From JBOGJG01 sp050747825 (GTDB lineage Bacteria; Acidobacteriota; UBA6911; RPQK01; JBOGJG01), in assembly GCA_050747825.1 (NCBI GenBank), contig JBOGJG010000140.1, positions 1 to 14,173 of the forward strand: a DNA stretch of 14,173 nucleotides. Direction: 5' to 3'. A program made the translations under genes and the position numbers. Below, piece by piece: positions 1 to 7,167 of the stretch (positions within the stretch are counted from its first letter, which is position 1; every line of letters begins with the position of its first letter). A model generated the notes under the pieces. The model had not been told where the DNA came from, did not search any database, and saw only the letters and a list, made by a program, of their open reading frames with translations.

Positions 1-63
1 GCCTAACGGTCGCGGCTCGGTTCGATTGTCCAGGCCCGCCAATCCGAGCCGCGACCGTTAGGC
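1..63. repeat. Perfect 20-bp inverted repeat at the end of rnhB (attC-like ends; possible terminator hairpin)
   Basis: Bases 1-20 are the exact reverse complement of 44-63. The 23-base loop can add a short inner stem (25-28 with 40-43). The outer seven bases are GCCTAAC on the left and GTTAGGC on the right, which fit the RYYYAAC and GTTRRRY core sites that bound integron attC sites; the 63-bp span is also within attC range. The rnhB stop codon (TAA, 60-58 on the minus strand) lies inside the repeat, as stop codons of cassette genes often do. Against attC: the arms are fully paired, with none of the extrahelical bases or unpaired spacers that give real attC sites their polarity, and rnhB is a housekeeping gene. 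A transcription-terminator stem is the simplest alternative, but any T-tract would lie before base 1. The repeat starts at the first base of the window, so the true arm may be longer. Confidence 0.85.
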
Positions 64-1014
64 AGCGGCCACCTTCCAGCGCCGCGTGACCATCAGATTC
101 AGCTTGCGCTGTTCTCGGGAGTCCAGCGAGGCCGAGACTTCTTCCAGTTCCAACTCAAAGCTCTTTAGTCCCGCAACGGAATCGATCCGGTTCAGTTTCT
201 CCTGCAGACTGTAAAAAAGGTCCGAGTACTGGCCGCAAAGCTCTTCAATAAACATGTACGATCGACGGTGCACCGGCGAGGGGCCATGCTGCTGGATAGC
301 CAACTGATGTTCCTGTGTGCTGTAACCCTTGTGGCGCCGGAAGCCGTACTGGGGGTACTCGCAGTGGAGCGTTTCCATCACCTGGTCGCGATGCGTCTTG
401 GCAATGATGGAAGCGGCGGCAATGGAAAAATTGATGCCGTCGCCCTTAAAGAACATGTTCTGGGGAATCGGCAAATGGGGGACTTCCCGGGCGTCAACCA
501 GCACATGTTCGGGTCGTACAGGAAGGTTCTCGACCGCGCGTTTCATAGCGAGGAGAGCGGCATGGTAAATGTTGATCTGGTCGATTTCCGCAACTTCCGC
601 AAGGCCAATCCCGATACTTGTGGCCTTCCTGCGGATCTCCAGCGCCAGCCGGTCCCGGGTGACTGCATCGAGCCTCTTGGAATCGTCAACGCCCCCGATT
701 TGGGTATTCGGCGGGAAGATGACCGCTGCGGCCACGACGGGTCCAGCCAACGGACCGACTCCGGCTTCATCCACTCCGGCGATGTGAGTGACGCCCGATT
801 TCCAGAGGACGCGCTCAAAATTCAGCATTGAATCGAGTCGAAGCTGTTCCTCCCGCTCATCGCCCTTTTGCTTCTTGAGAATCTGGTAAATGCTGCGGAC
901 GCCCCGGCGCGAGTCTTTCTGCATCCGCTTCAGGAGGTGGGAAGAGATTGGCTTCCCCTGGTTTATAAAACGCTCTCTAATCTCCTGGACCGACAGCTTG
1001 GATAAATCGCTCAT
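58..1014 (-). CDS. rnhB: Ribonuclease HII with N-terminal extension
   Basis: RNase HII cuts the RNA strand of RNA-DNA hybrids and starts removal of single ribonucleotides from DNA. The catalytic domain starts near residue 78 with GVDEAGVGPLAGP. The four acidic active-site residues are visible as D82 and E83, D174 (LVDAR) and D210 (AKTHRD). The DDSK segment (110-113) and the terminal GYSTQEH..HGPSPVHRRSY block are also typical. At 318 residues it is long; the first ~75 residues form an extra basic, helical region like that of Bacillus subtilis RNase HII. The usual GRG ribonucleotide-sensing motif reads GVG here (85-87). It lies 24 nt downstream of the CBM9-like gene, with an in-frame TAG between them, and is probably co-transcribed. 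No Shine-Dalgarno sequence is evident. The stop codon is embedded in the inverted repeat at 1-63. Confidence 0.95.
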   Translation of the reverse strand: MSDLSKLSVQEIRERFINQGKPISSHLLKRMQKDSRRGVRSIYQILKKQKGDEREEQLRLDSMLNFERVLWKSGVTHIAGVDEAGVGPLAGPVVAAAVIFPPNTQIGGVDDSKRLDAVTRDRLALEIRRKATSIGIGLAEVAEIDQINIYHAALLAMKRAVENLPVRPEHVLVDAREVPHLPIPQNMFFKGDGINFSIAAASIIAKTHRDQVMETLHCEYPQYGFRRHKGYSTQEHQLAIQQHGPSPVHRRSYMFIEELCGQYSDLFYSLQEKLNRIDSVAGLKSFELELEEVSASLDSREQRKLNLMVTRRWKVAAA

Positions 1015-1038
1015 ATGGATCGAACGGCTTTTAGGGAG

Positions 1039-1713
1039 CTACTTTTCCAAAAAAATCAAATTTCCAAACGATGAGGGTACATGAAAATCGGACTGGGGAG
1101 TAAAGGTCGGGCGCCAGGCTAGGTATTCCCGATCCGGCTGCTCACCAGCACAGCGGAAGAGGTTGAGCCGCCAGGCGTCTCCCACGGCGGGCCGGCGGGA
1201 AATCTCGGCCGTTTCAAGCATGGGTTCAAAGGGCAGGGCAATAAGAGTTCGCCAGAGCCGCTCCTCATGTTTGATTTCGACCTGAACGTCCAGCCCCGAC
1301 TCCCAGTGAAAATCCACATCTACGCGAGGTTTGATCACGTGGAGGTCGAGCCACTGCCCCGCAGGGCTCACCTCGATTTCGAAGTAATCGTCGCAAGACT
1401 CGGGCTTAATAAACGCCTCGACCACATCTCTTTCCCACAATCCGTGAATCTTGCGCTGAGTGTTCCACTCGGGATTGACATTCAGCGCCTCAAACCAGCA
1501 CTTGAAGTAGAAGAAAAGGCAATCTTCATTCCAGAGGCTGGATACCCGCGTCAGATTGTTCCAGTTGTACCCCTTTTCCTTCAGGGCCGACTGGCCGCTC
1601 CAGTAGCGATCAATGGTTGCGCGCTCGCAGCGGTTCCAGAGAGGATTGGAGTGATCAAGCAGAGCCGCTTTGTCCTGGCCGGTCCTATAGGTAAAGAGCG
1701 TGTTCAACGGCAT
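1039..1713 (-). CDS. CBM9-like (family 9 carbohydrate-binding-like) domain protein
   Basis: This 224-residue protein resembles the stand-alone carbohydrate-binding family 9-like proteins common in Acidobacteria and Bacteroidetes. Recognisable pieces are LWNEDCLFFYF (60-70), GLWERDVVEAFI (91-102), YFEIEVSPAGQWLDLHV (110-126), the ALPFEPM strand (159-165) and the C-terminal YLAWRPTFTPQSDFHVPSSFG (197-217). The whole protein is essentially this one domain, without an attached enzyme. No signal peptide is seen, and an in-frame TAA lies 12 to 10 nt before the ATG, so the gene cannot be extended to include one. The protein therefore probably stays in the cytoplasm, odd for a polysaccharide-binding fold. 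It precedes rnhB on the same strand and is divergent from tyrA. The ligand is unknown; the family assignment is fairly secure but the function is not. Confidence 0.75.
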   Translation of the reverse strand: MPLNTLFTYRTGQDKAALLDHSNPLWNRCERATIDRYWSGQSALKEKGYNWNNLTRVSSLWNEDCLFFYFKCWFEALNVNPEWNTQRKIHGLWERDVVEAFIKPESCDDYFEIEVSPAGQWLDLHVIKPRVDVDFHWESGLDVQVEIKHEERLWRTLIALPFEPMLETAEISRRPAVGDAWRLNLFRCAGEQPDREYLAWRPTFTPQSDFHVPSSFGNLIFLEK

Positions 1714-1724
1714 CGCGCCTTTTT

Positions 1725-1732
1725 ATTATAAT
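1725..1732. promoter_or_regulatory. Palindromic -10 box (ATTATAAT) shared by divergent genes
   Basis: ATTATAAT is its own reverse complement, so a perfect TATAAT is present on both strands (plus 1727-1732, minus 1730-1725) between two divergent genes whose starts are only 27 bp apart. On the plus strand the box is 8 nt before the tyrA GTG; on the minus strand it is 11 nt before the CBM9-like ATG. -35 matches are weak (TTCAAC at 1703-1708 with an 18-bp spacer on the plus strand). The expected plus-strand transcript would start at or within a base or two of the tyrA start codon. Confidence 0.6.
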
Positions 1733-1740
1733 GGCCCCTC

Positions 1741-2475
1741 GTGAAAACTGAAATAGGCCTGCTGGGGTTTGGCCGATTCGGCAGGATGGCTTACCATCAC
1801 CTGTGCCGCGGCAAGCAGTTGCGGGTATATGATACGGACAGCCGAAAGCTGGCAGATATTCCGGAGGCAGCCTCCTTTGAAGGTACCGTCCGTTCCGGGC
1901 TGGTCCTTCTGTGCGTTCCGATCTCGGCTATCGAGGACACCTGTAAAAAGATGGCGCCTTTGCTGCGCGAGGGGCAAATCGTCGTGGACACCTGCAGTGT
2001 GAAGCAATACCCGGTTTCCTTAATGCTGGCGCACCTCCCCCCGTTCGTGGAAATACTGGGCACGCACCCACTCTTTGGTCCCGACAGCGGGCAGGAAGGG
2101 ATCGCCGGGCTCAAGATTGGGGTCTGCCGAATTCGCATCAGCGACGAGTCGTATCAGATGATCAGGCGCTATCTCGAATCGCTGCACCTGGTTATTATCG
2201 AAACCGACCCCGAGGAGCACGACCGGCAGATCGCCAAAAGCCAGGCCATTTTCCACCTGTTGGCGCAGGCTATGAAGCGCCTGGGTTGGGACGGCCAGGC
2301 CATTTCAACTCCCGGACCGGAAAACTTCTTTCGGCTTGTGAGGATGGTGCAGCATGACACCGAGCAGCTTTTCCTGGATATGGAGCGGGAGAATCCCTAT
2401 GCCGCCCAGTATCGCCAGGAGTTCATTCGCCAACTTCTCGAACTGGATCGCGAGCTGACACCTGCCCAAGAATGA
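1741..2475 (+). CDS. tyrA: Prephenate (or arogenate) dehydrogenase, TyrA family
   Basis: TyrA enzymes oxidatively decarboxylate prephenate (to 4-hydroxyphenylpyruvate) or arogenate (to tyrosine) in tyrosine synthesis. The N-terminal Rossmann fold shows GFGRFG (9-14), with an acidic residue after beta-2 (YDTD, D31) that favours NAD over NADP. The substrate region has DTCSVK (83-88) and ILGTHPLFGPDSG (105-117) with the catalytic histidine H109. The helical dimerisation domain begins near 158 with EEHDRQIAKSQAIFHLLAQAM. At 244 residues it is shorter than many family members and has no chorismate mutase or ACT domain. The GTG at 1741 is the first possible start because an in-frame TAA (1729-1731) overlaps the -10 box; the next internal Met would delete the GxGxxG motif. 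There is no Shine-Dalgarno sequence, so the mRNA is probably leaderless. It overlaps the next gene by ATGA. Confidence 0.9.
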   Translation: MKTEIGLLGFGRFGRMAYHHLCRGKQLRVYDTDSRKLADIPEAASFEGTVRSGLVLLCVPISAIEDTCKKMAPLLREGQIVVDTCSVKQYPVSLMLAHLPPFVEILGTHPLFGPDSGQEGIAGLKIGVCRIRISDESYQMIRRYLESLHLVIIETDPEEHDRQIAKSQAIFHLLAQAMKRLGWDGQAISTPGPENFFRLVRMVQHDTEQLFLDMERENPYAAQYRQEFIRQLLELDRELTPAQE

Positions 2476-3128
2476 TGCCCTTCACCCGGGGACAAAGAGC
2501 CCTGATTTCCCTGATTAGCCGGATCGGTTGGCTGCTGGTATGGATCATTGGGTGCACGCTTCGTTACAAGCTTGAAGACTGGGACAACTTCCAACAGCTC
2601 AAAGAGCGAGAGCAGCCGGTCATTTATTCCTTCTGGCACAACCAGATATTCTCGGCAACGCATTTCTGGCGCTTCCGGAACATTGTCGTCATCACCAGCC
2701 AGAATTTTGATGGGGAGTACATCGGGCGCATCATTGAAAAGTTTGGCTACGGCGCCGCGCGAGGGTCCAGCAGCCGGGGAGCTATGCGCGCCCTCCTGCA
2801 GCTTAAAAAGCACTTGTCTGCCGGGGGAGATGTGGCCTTTACCATCGATGGACCCAGGGGGCCGATTTATGAAGTTAAACCGGGTCCACTCTGGCTCTCC
2901 CAGAAGACCGGAGCGCCGATTGTCCCTTTCCACGTTGAGGCTCAGAGATTCTGGAGGCTCCGGAGTTGGGATCGTTTTCGCATCCCCAAACCCTTCTCGC
3001 CGGTCCTGGTCAAGATCGGCCGCCCAATAACGGTGCCGGCAGACGACGATCACGAACAATGGATGGAACCCTACCAGGCGGAGATGGACCGGATTAGAAA
3101 GTACTGCGAGGTTTATTGGAAGCGCTGA
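2472..3128 (+). CDS. DUF374 / LPLAT-like acyltransferase family protein
   Basis: This 218-residue protein belongs to the DUF374 group of lysophospholipid-acyltransferase-like proteins, thought to acylate an envelope lipid. An N-terminal hydrophobic segment (about 9-30) should anchor it in the inner membrane. Family landmarks are YSFWHNQIF (52-60, the position of the acyltransferase HX4D-like site, here without an obvious aspartate four residues on), ARGSSSRGAMRALL (96-109) and FTIDGPRGP (123-131), followed by PGPLWLSQKTGAPIVPFHV. The ATG at 2472 overlaps the tyrA stop (ATGA), implying translational coupling; a second ATG directly follows at 2475. It converges on the VWA gene with only 20 bases between them and no visible intrinsic terminator. 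The exact acyl acceptor is not known from sequence. Confidence 0.8.
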   Translation: MMPFTRGQRALISLISRIGWLLVWIIGCTLRYKLEDWDNFQQLKEREQPVIYSFWHNQIFSATHFWRFRNIVVITSQNFDGEYIGRIIEKFGYGAARGSSSRGAMRALLQLKKHLSAGGDVAFTIDGPRGPIYEVKPGPLWLSQKTGAPIVPFHVEAQRFWRLRSWDRFRIPKPFSPVLVKIGRPITVPADDDHEQWMEPYQAEMDRIRKYCEVYWKR

Positions 3129-3148
3129 GAGGCAACCGGGACCACCGC

Positions 3149-4591
3149 CTACCGGACGGTCACATGTTCCTCAAACGCTGCCATTTTCCAGGTGGCGATT
3201 TCGAGAAGGGCGATTTTCAACTGGTAGTCGCCGGGAGGAGCCAGAAGCTTGTTGGTGTAGATAATTCCGCGGCCGTTCTCGATATCTTTGGCCGCCAGAG
3301 ATACCCGGAAGAACTCCCGCAAGCGGACGACCTCTTTTCCCTGGCTGTCCACCAGGACACCTAAAATCCCAAGCTGAGTCCGAACACCTTCATCGCGGGA
3401 CCCCCGCAGAGTAAAAGGACTGATCTTGACGCGAAAGGGAATACCGAACTGCCCGCCTTCGCGTTTGCCGGGAAGGACGTCCACTTCCGCTCCAATCTCG
3501 CGAATGGCCGAACGGAAATTGTCGGGGAACTCCCCGACAATATGCTCGCCAAAAAGAGCTGCGATAAATCGCTTCTTGACGTGCAGCCGCTCCGGCACAT
3601 TCTTGAAAAGGGAGGAGACCACCAGATCAGGCCGGCGGACTCCTACCTGAATGCGGCGAGCCGTCTTCTCCTGATAGGGATCTTCAGTGTGATAGCCCAG
3701 CGAGTAGAGGTTTCCAAAGATGTCATCGTTAATCTGGGCCAGGGTCTGGTCGAAATCCAGGATGGCTTCGATGCCACTGAAGTGCCTGCCTCCGGTCTGT
3801 ACAGACAGGCGGGAAAAGGCCGCTTCTTTGGCTTCCTGTTCTTCCAGCCCCGGATCAGGGGGCAGATCCGCATCGGGCCAACGGGCGGGGCCGATGTAGA
3901 GTTGAGCGGCAGAAGGGACAACGATTGTGTAGAGGGTGATATCGTGCCGGCGAGCCTGGAACACGCTGCTCGCCGATTTCCGATAATTATTGTCCATGCC
4001 GTCTGAGATGACGATGATGGCTTTACGGTCCTCAGGCGCGGCTTCGGAGTTCATGTGGTCAATCAGCGCGTTGGCCGAGTCGTAAATGGCTGTCTGCCCG
4101 AGATGTCTTCGCGCCGAACTAAAAGCTCTCAAAGCCACACTTCGATTCGATGTAAAATCTTGAAAAGTCAGCAGCTCATCCGTGAACCCGAAGATGCCGA
4201 CTTGCGTAAAGTCGTGAACGTTATCCAGAAAAGTTTGGGCAGCAATAATTTCTTCGGAACGCGTGGCGAAGGTGCTGCCGCTGACATCCAGGAGAAAGGC
4301 CAGCCACAGGCGCCGCTTGGTCCCGGCTTCATTGCGCGGTGACTCAAAGAAGACAACCTCGCGAGCTTCGCCGGCCTCGCTCACTTGAAACTGGTCCTGG
4401 CCGAGCGTATTCACTAATTGTCCGGCTGAATCCCTGACCGTGAAGCGAACCGTCACCAGGTTGACGTCTACGCGAATCGGCTCTTCGCTGGTTTGCAGCT
4501 CTTCATCAGGTCTTTCAGGCGCGCCGTCGCCTGGGTTCTGGGCCCAGGCCAGAGAGGAAAAAAGAACGGAAAAGGCCAGTAACCACTTCAT
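3149..4591 (-). CDS. Secreted VWA-domain protein, acidobacterial VWFA-related family
   Basis: Numbered from the ATG at 4591, the protein has 480 residues. A signal peptide (residues 1-17, MKWLLAFSVLFSSLAWA, cleavage before QN) sends it across the inner membrane. After an acidic linker comes the strand VDVNLVTVRFTVRD, then a von Willebrand A domain from about residue 94 to 290. Its metal-ion-dependent adhesion site looks complete: DVSGS (102-106), the threonine of GQTAIYD (T167) and SDG (D197). The C-terminal ~190 residues form a beta-rich region without a known motif. The layout matches the VWFA-related family found in many copies in Acidobacteria; a role in metal-dependent protein binding outside the cytoplasm is inferred. 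The start overlaps the folE stop by one base (TGATG), suggesting coupled translation. A TTG one codon upstream is a less likely start. Confidence 0.85.
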   Translation of the reverse strand: MKWLLAFSVLFSSLAWAQNPGDGAPERPDEELQTSEEPIRVDVNLVTVRFTVRDSAGQLVNTLGQDQFQVSEAGEAREVVFFESPRNEAGTKRRLWLAFLLDVSGSTFATRSEEIIAAQTFLDNVHDFTQVGIFGFTDELLTFQDFTSNRSVALRAFSSARRHLGQTAIYDSANALIDHMNSEAAPEDRKAIIVISDGMDNNYRKSASSVFQARRHDITLYTIVVPSAAQLYIGPARWPDADLPPDPGLEEQEAKEAAFSRLSVQTGGRHFSGIEAILDFDQTLAQINDDIFGNLYSLGYHTEDPYQEKTARRIQVGVRRPDLVVSSLFKNVPERLHVKKRFIAALFGEHIVGEFPDNFRSAIREIGAEVDVLPGKREGGQFGIPFRVKISPFTLRGSRDEGVRTQLGILGVLVDSQGKEVVRLREFFRVSLAAKDIENGRGIIYTNKLLAPPGDYQLKIALLEIATWKMAAFEEHVTVR

Positions 4592-5139
4592 CAAACACTT
4601 ACCCTGACAAGGTCCAGGAACTCCATCCGTGAGCGCTGATCCTCACGGAATTTACCCAACATCGCCGAAGTCACCATTCTGGAGTTCTGCTTTTGTATTC
4701 CACGCATCATCATACAGAGGTGCTGCGCCTCCACAATGACCCCTACGCCTTTAGGAGTAATCTGCTTGTTGATGGTTTCGGCGATCTGTTGAGTCAGCCG
4801 CTCCTGGACCTGCAGGCGCCTGGCGAAAACCTCGACTATTCTGGGAATCTTGCTCAGGCCGATGACCTTGTCCGAAGGCAGATAGCCGACATGGCATTTG
4901 CCGATAAAGGGCAGGAGATGATGCTCGCACAGGCTGTAGACTTCGATGTCCCTTACAATCACCATCTCGTCATAGGAGACAGCGAAAAGCGCATCGTTGA
5001 GAATTTCATCGACGCTCTCGCGATATCCCTTGGTCAAAAAGCGGAAGGCTTCCTGGACTCGACCGGGAGTATTGAGGAGGCCTTCGCGCTCGGGGTCCTC
5101 GCCAATTTCCTCCAGAAGTTTTTTGATACAGTCCTGCAT
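4591..5139 (-). CDS. folE: GTP cyclohydrolase I
   Basis: FolE converts GTP to 7,8-dihydroneopterin triphosphate, the first step of folate (and related pterin or queuosine) synthesis. All hallmarks of the type I enzyme are present in 182 residues: EGLLNTPGRVQEAF (19-32), the zinc site CEHHLLPF (C71 and H74) with C142 in EAQHLCMMMRG, GYLPSDKVIGLSKIPRIVEVFARRLQVQERLT (85-115) and a C-terminal TSAMLGKFR (157-165). The length equals the catalytic domain, without an N-terminal extension. A sigma-70-like promoter lies about 45 bases upstream inside the end of prmC. A GGAG sequence precedes the ATG but with only 2 nt spacing. The stop codon is shared with the start of the VWA gene (TGATG). Confidence 0.96.
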   Translation of the reverse strand: MQDCIKKLLEEIGEDPEREGLLNTPGRVQEAFRFLTKGYRESVDEILNDALFAVSYDEMVIVRDIEVYSLCEHHLLPFIGKCHVGYLPSDKVIGLSKIPRIVEVFARRLQVQERLTQQIAETINKQITPKGVGVIVEAQHLCMMMRGIQKQNSRMVTSAMLGKFREDQRSRMEFLDLVRVSV

Positions 5140-5183
5140 AACTCCAGCCTGCTCGCGGGTTCCGGTCAGGGGTTTAAACTTTC

Positions 5184-5213
5184 ACTATACTTTGTTGGAG
5201 GGGACCAGATCAA
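5184..5213 (-). promoter_or_regulatory. Sigma-70-like promoter of folE
   Basis: On the minus strand, TTGATC (5213-5208) and TATAGT (5189-5184) are separated by 18 bp; they match the consensus at 4/6 and 5/6 positions. The start point would be near 5177, giving a leader of about 38 nt before the folE ATG at 5139. The -35 box overlaps the prmC stop codon, so folE and the VWA gene can be expressed independently of rpmE-prfA-prmC. Confidence 0.6.
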
Positions 5214-6064
5214 ACCAGTTGGAAGACGGCGCAACGGTCGATTCCGGCCAAATCCTTCCTGATTTTGAGAGGCCCCCAGCCGTGCCCGCGGCCCAGTTCT
5301 CGAACTGGACCGGACATGTCGAAGCCTAGTTCCAGGACTAATTTGCCTTCGCTCCGGAGCAGTTGGCCGGCAGCCTGAAAGATCTTGTCGTAAACGTCCA
5401 GTCCTGAGGCGCCGGCGAAGAGAGCCGCTGCAGGCTCATATTTGGCGACGGAGGGTTGAACGTCCCGGGAAGCCGCCTTGATGTAAGGTGGATTTGAGAC
5501 GATTAGATGGTAGTAAGGCCCACGTCCCGCAAGGGGGTCGAGGGCATCCCCAATCAGCAGTTCAATACGGTCGAGGCACTCCTGTTTGCGCGCATTCAGG
5601 AAGGCGATCTGCAGTGCGTCCATGGAAACGTCTGTGGCGGTGAGTATCGACCGCGACTCCTCGCAGGCCAGCGTCACGGCGACACAGCCGGAGCCTGTTC
5701 CCACGTCCAGCACAAACAAGGGATCCTCTGACATTTCTTTTAGCAACTCCAGAGTCATTTCAACCAGCATCTCGGTTTCAGGGCGGGGGATCAGCACGGC
5801 CGGGCTCACGAAGAAATTGCGGCTGTAGAATTCCTGCACGCCGCGCAAGTACTGGAGCGGGTAATTCTCGCCGCGCTTGAGGAGCCATTCGTTAAGAAGC
5901 TTCTCCTGAGAAGAGGAGAGTTGGAATTCGGGATGGGCGAACAGAAAGGCTCGGTCGCGATCCAGAATCGAAGCGATGATCAACTCGGCATCGTGGCGAG
6001 GGTTTTCGAGGCCGCGGGCTTGCAGGTAACGGGTTCCGTGCTGAACCGCGCCTTTGACGGTCAT
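5210..6064 (-). CDS. prmC: Release factor glutamine N5-methyltransferase (PrmC/HemK)
   Basis: PrmC methylates the glutamine of the GGQ motif in release factors RF1 and RF2 using S-adenosylmethionine, raising peptide-release efficiency. Numbered from the ATG at 6064 (284 residues), the N-terminal helical substrate-binding domain leads to LIPRPETEMLVE (91-102). The methyltransferase core then shows the SAM loop VLDVGTGSGCVAVTLA (118-133) and the catalytic VSNPPYI (189-195). It directly follows prfA, whose product is its substrate, the widely conserved arrangement. The prfA stop is 13 nt before this ATG; a TTG at 6070 is an alternative start two codons earlier. Neither start has a clear Shine-Dalgarno sequence, so expression probably relies on coupling with prfA. 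Confidence 0.95.
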   Translation of the reverse strand: MTVKGAVQHGTRYLQARGLENPRHDAELIIASILDRDRAFLFAHPEFQLSSSQEKLLNEWLLKRGENYPLQYLRGVQEFYSRNFFVSPAVLIPRPETEMLVEMTLELLKEMSEDPLFVLDVGTGSGCVAVTLACEESRSILTATDVSMDALQIAFLNARKQECLDRIELLIGDALDPLAGRGPYYHLIVSNPPYIKAASRDVQPSVAKYEPAAALFAGASGLDVYDKIFQAAGQLLRSEGKLVLELGFDMSGPVRELGRGHGWGPLKIRKDLAGIDRCAVFQLV

Positions 6065-6077
6065 GGGCAAGCAGGTC

Positions 6078-7151
6078 TTACTGGATTTGCTGATTCTTTA
6101 GAGCTTCCGCCTGGCTCGATGTGATCAGAGCATCGACGATCTCGTCCAGGGCACCTTCCATGACGGTCTCCAAGCGGTGCAGTGTGAGACCGATCCGGTG
6201 GTCGGTCACCCGGTTCTGGGGGAAGTTATAGGTGCGAATCTTTTCACTGCGATCACCCGTTCCCACCATGGCGCGGCGGTCTTGGGCAATCTGACTCTGC
6301 TGTTCCTCGAGCGCCTTCTCGTAGAGGCGGGAGCGCAGCACTTTCAAGGCCTTAGCCTTATTTTTGATCTGCGACTTCTCATCCTGGCAAGTGACGACCT
6401 CTCCCGTGGGGATATGGGTGATTCGAACCGCCGAGTAAGTGGTATTGACCGACTGCCCCCCCGGGCCGGAAGAGCAGTAAGTGTCAATGCGCAGATCCTT
6501 CGGATCGACCTGGATCTCCACCTCGTCCGCCTCAGGCAGTACGGCGACCGTCACAGCCGAAGTGTGGACCCGGCCCTGCGCCTCGGTTTCGGGGACCCTC
6601 TGCACGCGATGAACGCCCCGCTCAAACTTGAGACGGCTGTACACGCGATCCCCATCGATCATCGCGATCACTTCTTTGATCCCGCCTACGGAAGAGTGGT
6701 GAATGGACACGATTTCCACCTTCCACCTGCGCTGCTCCGCATAGCGTGAGTACATCCGGAACATCTCCTGGGCAAAGAGAGTGGCTTCATCGCCGCCCGT
6801 CCCAGCTCGGATCTCAAGAATAATGTTCTTCTGATCGTTGGGATCTCGCGGGAGCAGAAGCAGCTTCAACTCTTCTTCGTATCGCTCACGCCTTTCTTCC
6901 AGTTGGTGCACTTCTTCCCGGGCCAGAGCTTGCAGTTCCTCATCAGGCTCTTCTTCGAGAATCCTCCTTGCGCCCGCCAACTCCTCGGAAACCGATTTGT
7001 ACTGGCGGTACTTGTCCACAATCTCCTGCAGCTCCGCATGGGCCCTGGCTGCTCGTTGATATTTTTCAGGGACGGAGATCAGGGCCGAGTCGCCGAGTTT
7101 CTGAGAGAGTTCGTCGTATTTTTGTTCAATCGCCTGCAGTTTTTCAAACAT
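6078..7151 (-). CDS. prfA: Peptide chain release factor 1
   Basis: RF1 recognises UAA and UAG stop codons and triggers peptide release on the ribosome. The 357 residues match the usual RF1 length. Domain 1 is a long coiled-coil-rich region (1-105). The codon-recognition PxT motif is PET (187-189) in RVPETEAQGRVHTSA, the RF1 rather than RF2 (SPF) form. The universally conserved GGQ (231-233) lies in YCSSGPGGQSVNTTYSAVRI, followed by CQDEKSQIKNKAKALKVLRSRL. It sits 16 nt downstream of rpmE and just upstream of prmC, the common rpmE-prfA-prmC order. The ATG at 7151 has no strong ribosome-binding site. Nothing is unusual in the active regions. Confidence 0.97.
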   Translation of the reverse strand: MFEKLQAIEQKYDELSQKLGDSALISVPEKYQRAARAHAELQEIVDKYRQYKSVSEELAGARRILEEEPDEELQALAREEVHQLEERRERYEEELKLLLLPRDPNDQKNIILEIRAGTGGDEATLFAQEMFRMYSRYAEQRRWKVEIVSIHHSSVGGIKEVIAMIDGDRVYSRLKFERGVHRVQRVPETEAQGRVHTSAVTVAVLPEADEVEIQVDPKDLRIDTYCSSGPGGQSVNTTYSAVRITHIPTGEVVTCQDEKSQIKNKAKALKVLRSRLYEKALEEQQSQIAQDRRAMVGTGDRSEKIRTYNFPQNRVTDHRIGLTLHRLETVMEGALDEIVDALITSSQAEALKNQQIQ

Positions 7152-7167
7152 GGCCGGGACTCAGTTC

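Noticed and set aside
2397..3059. 220-codon minus-strand open frame opposite the DUF374 gene
   Set aside because: The plus strand encodes a recognisable DUF374 protein coupled to tyrA; the antisense product is low-complexity and unrecognised.
3129..3148. Terminator between the convergent DUF374 and VWA genes
   Set aside because: Only 20 bases are available and I see no stem followed by a T-run.
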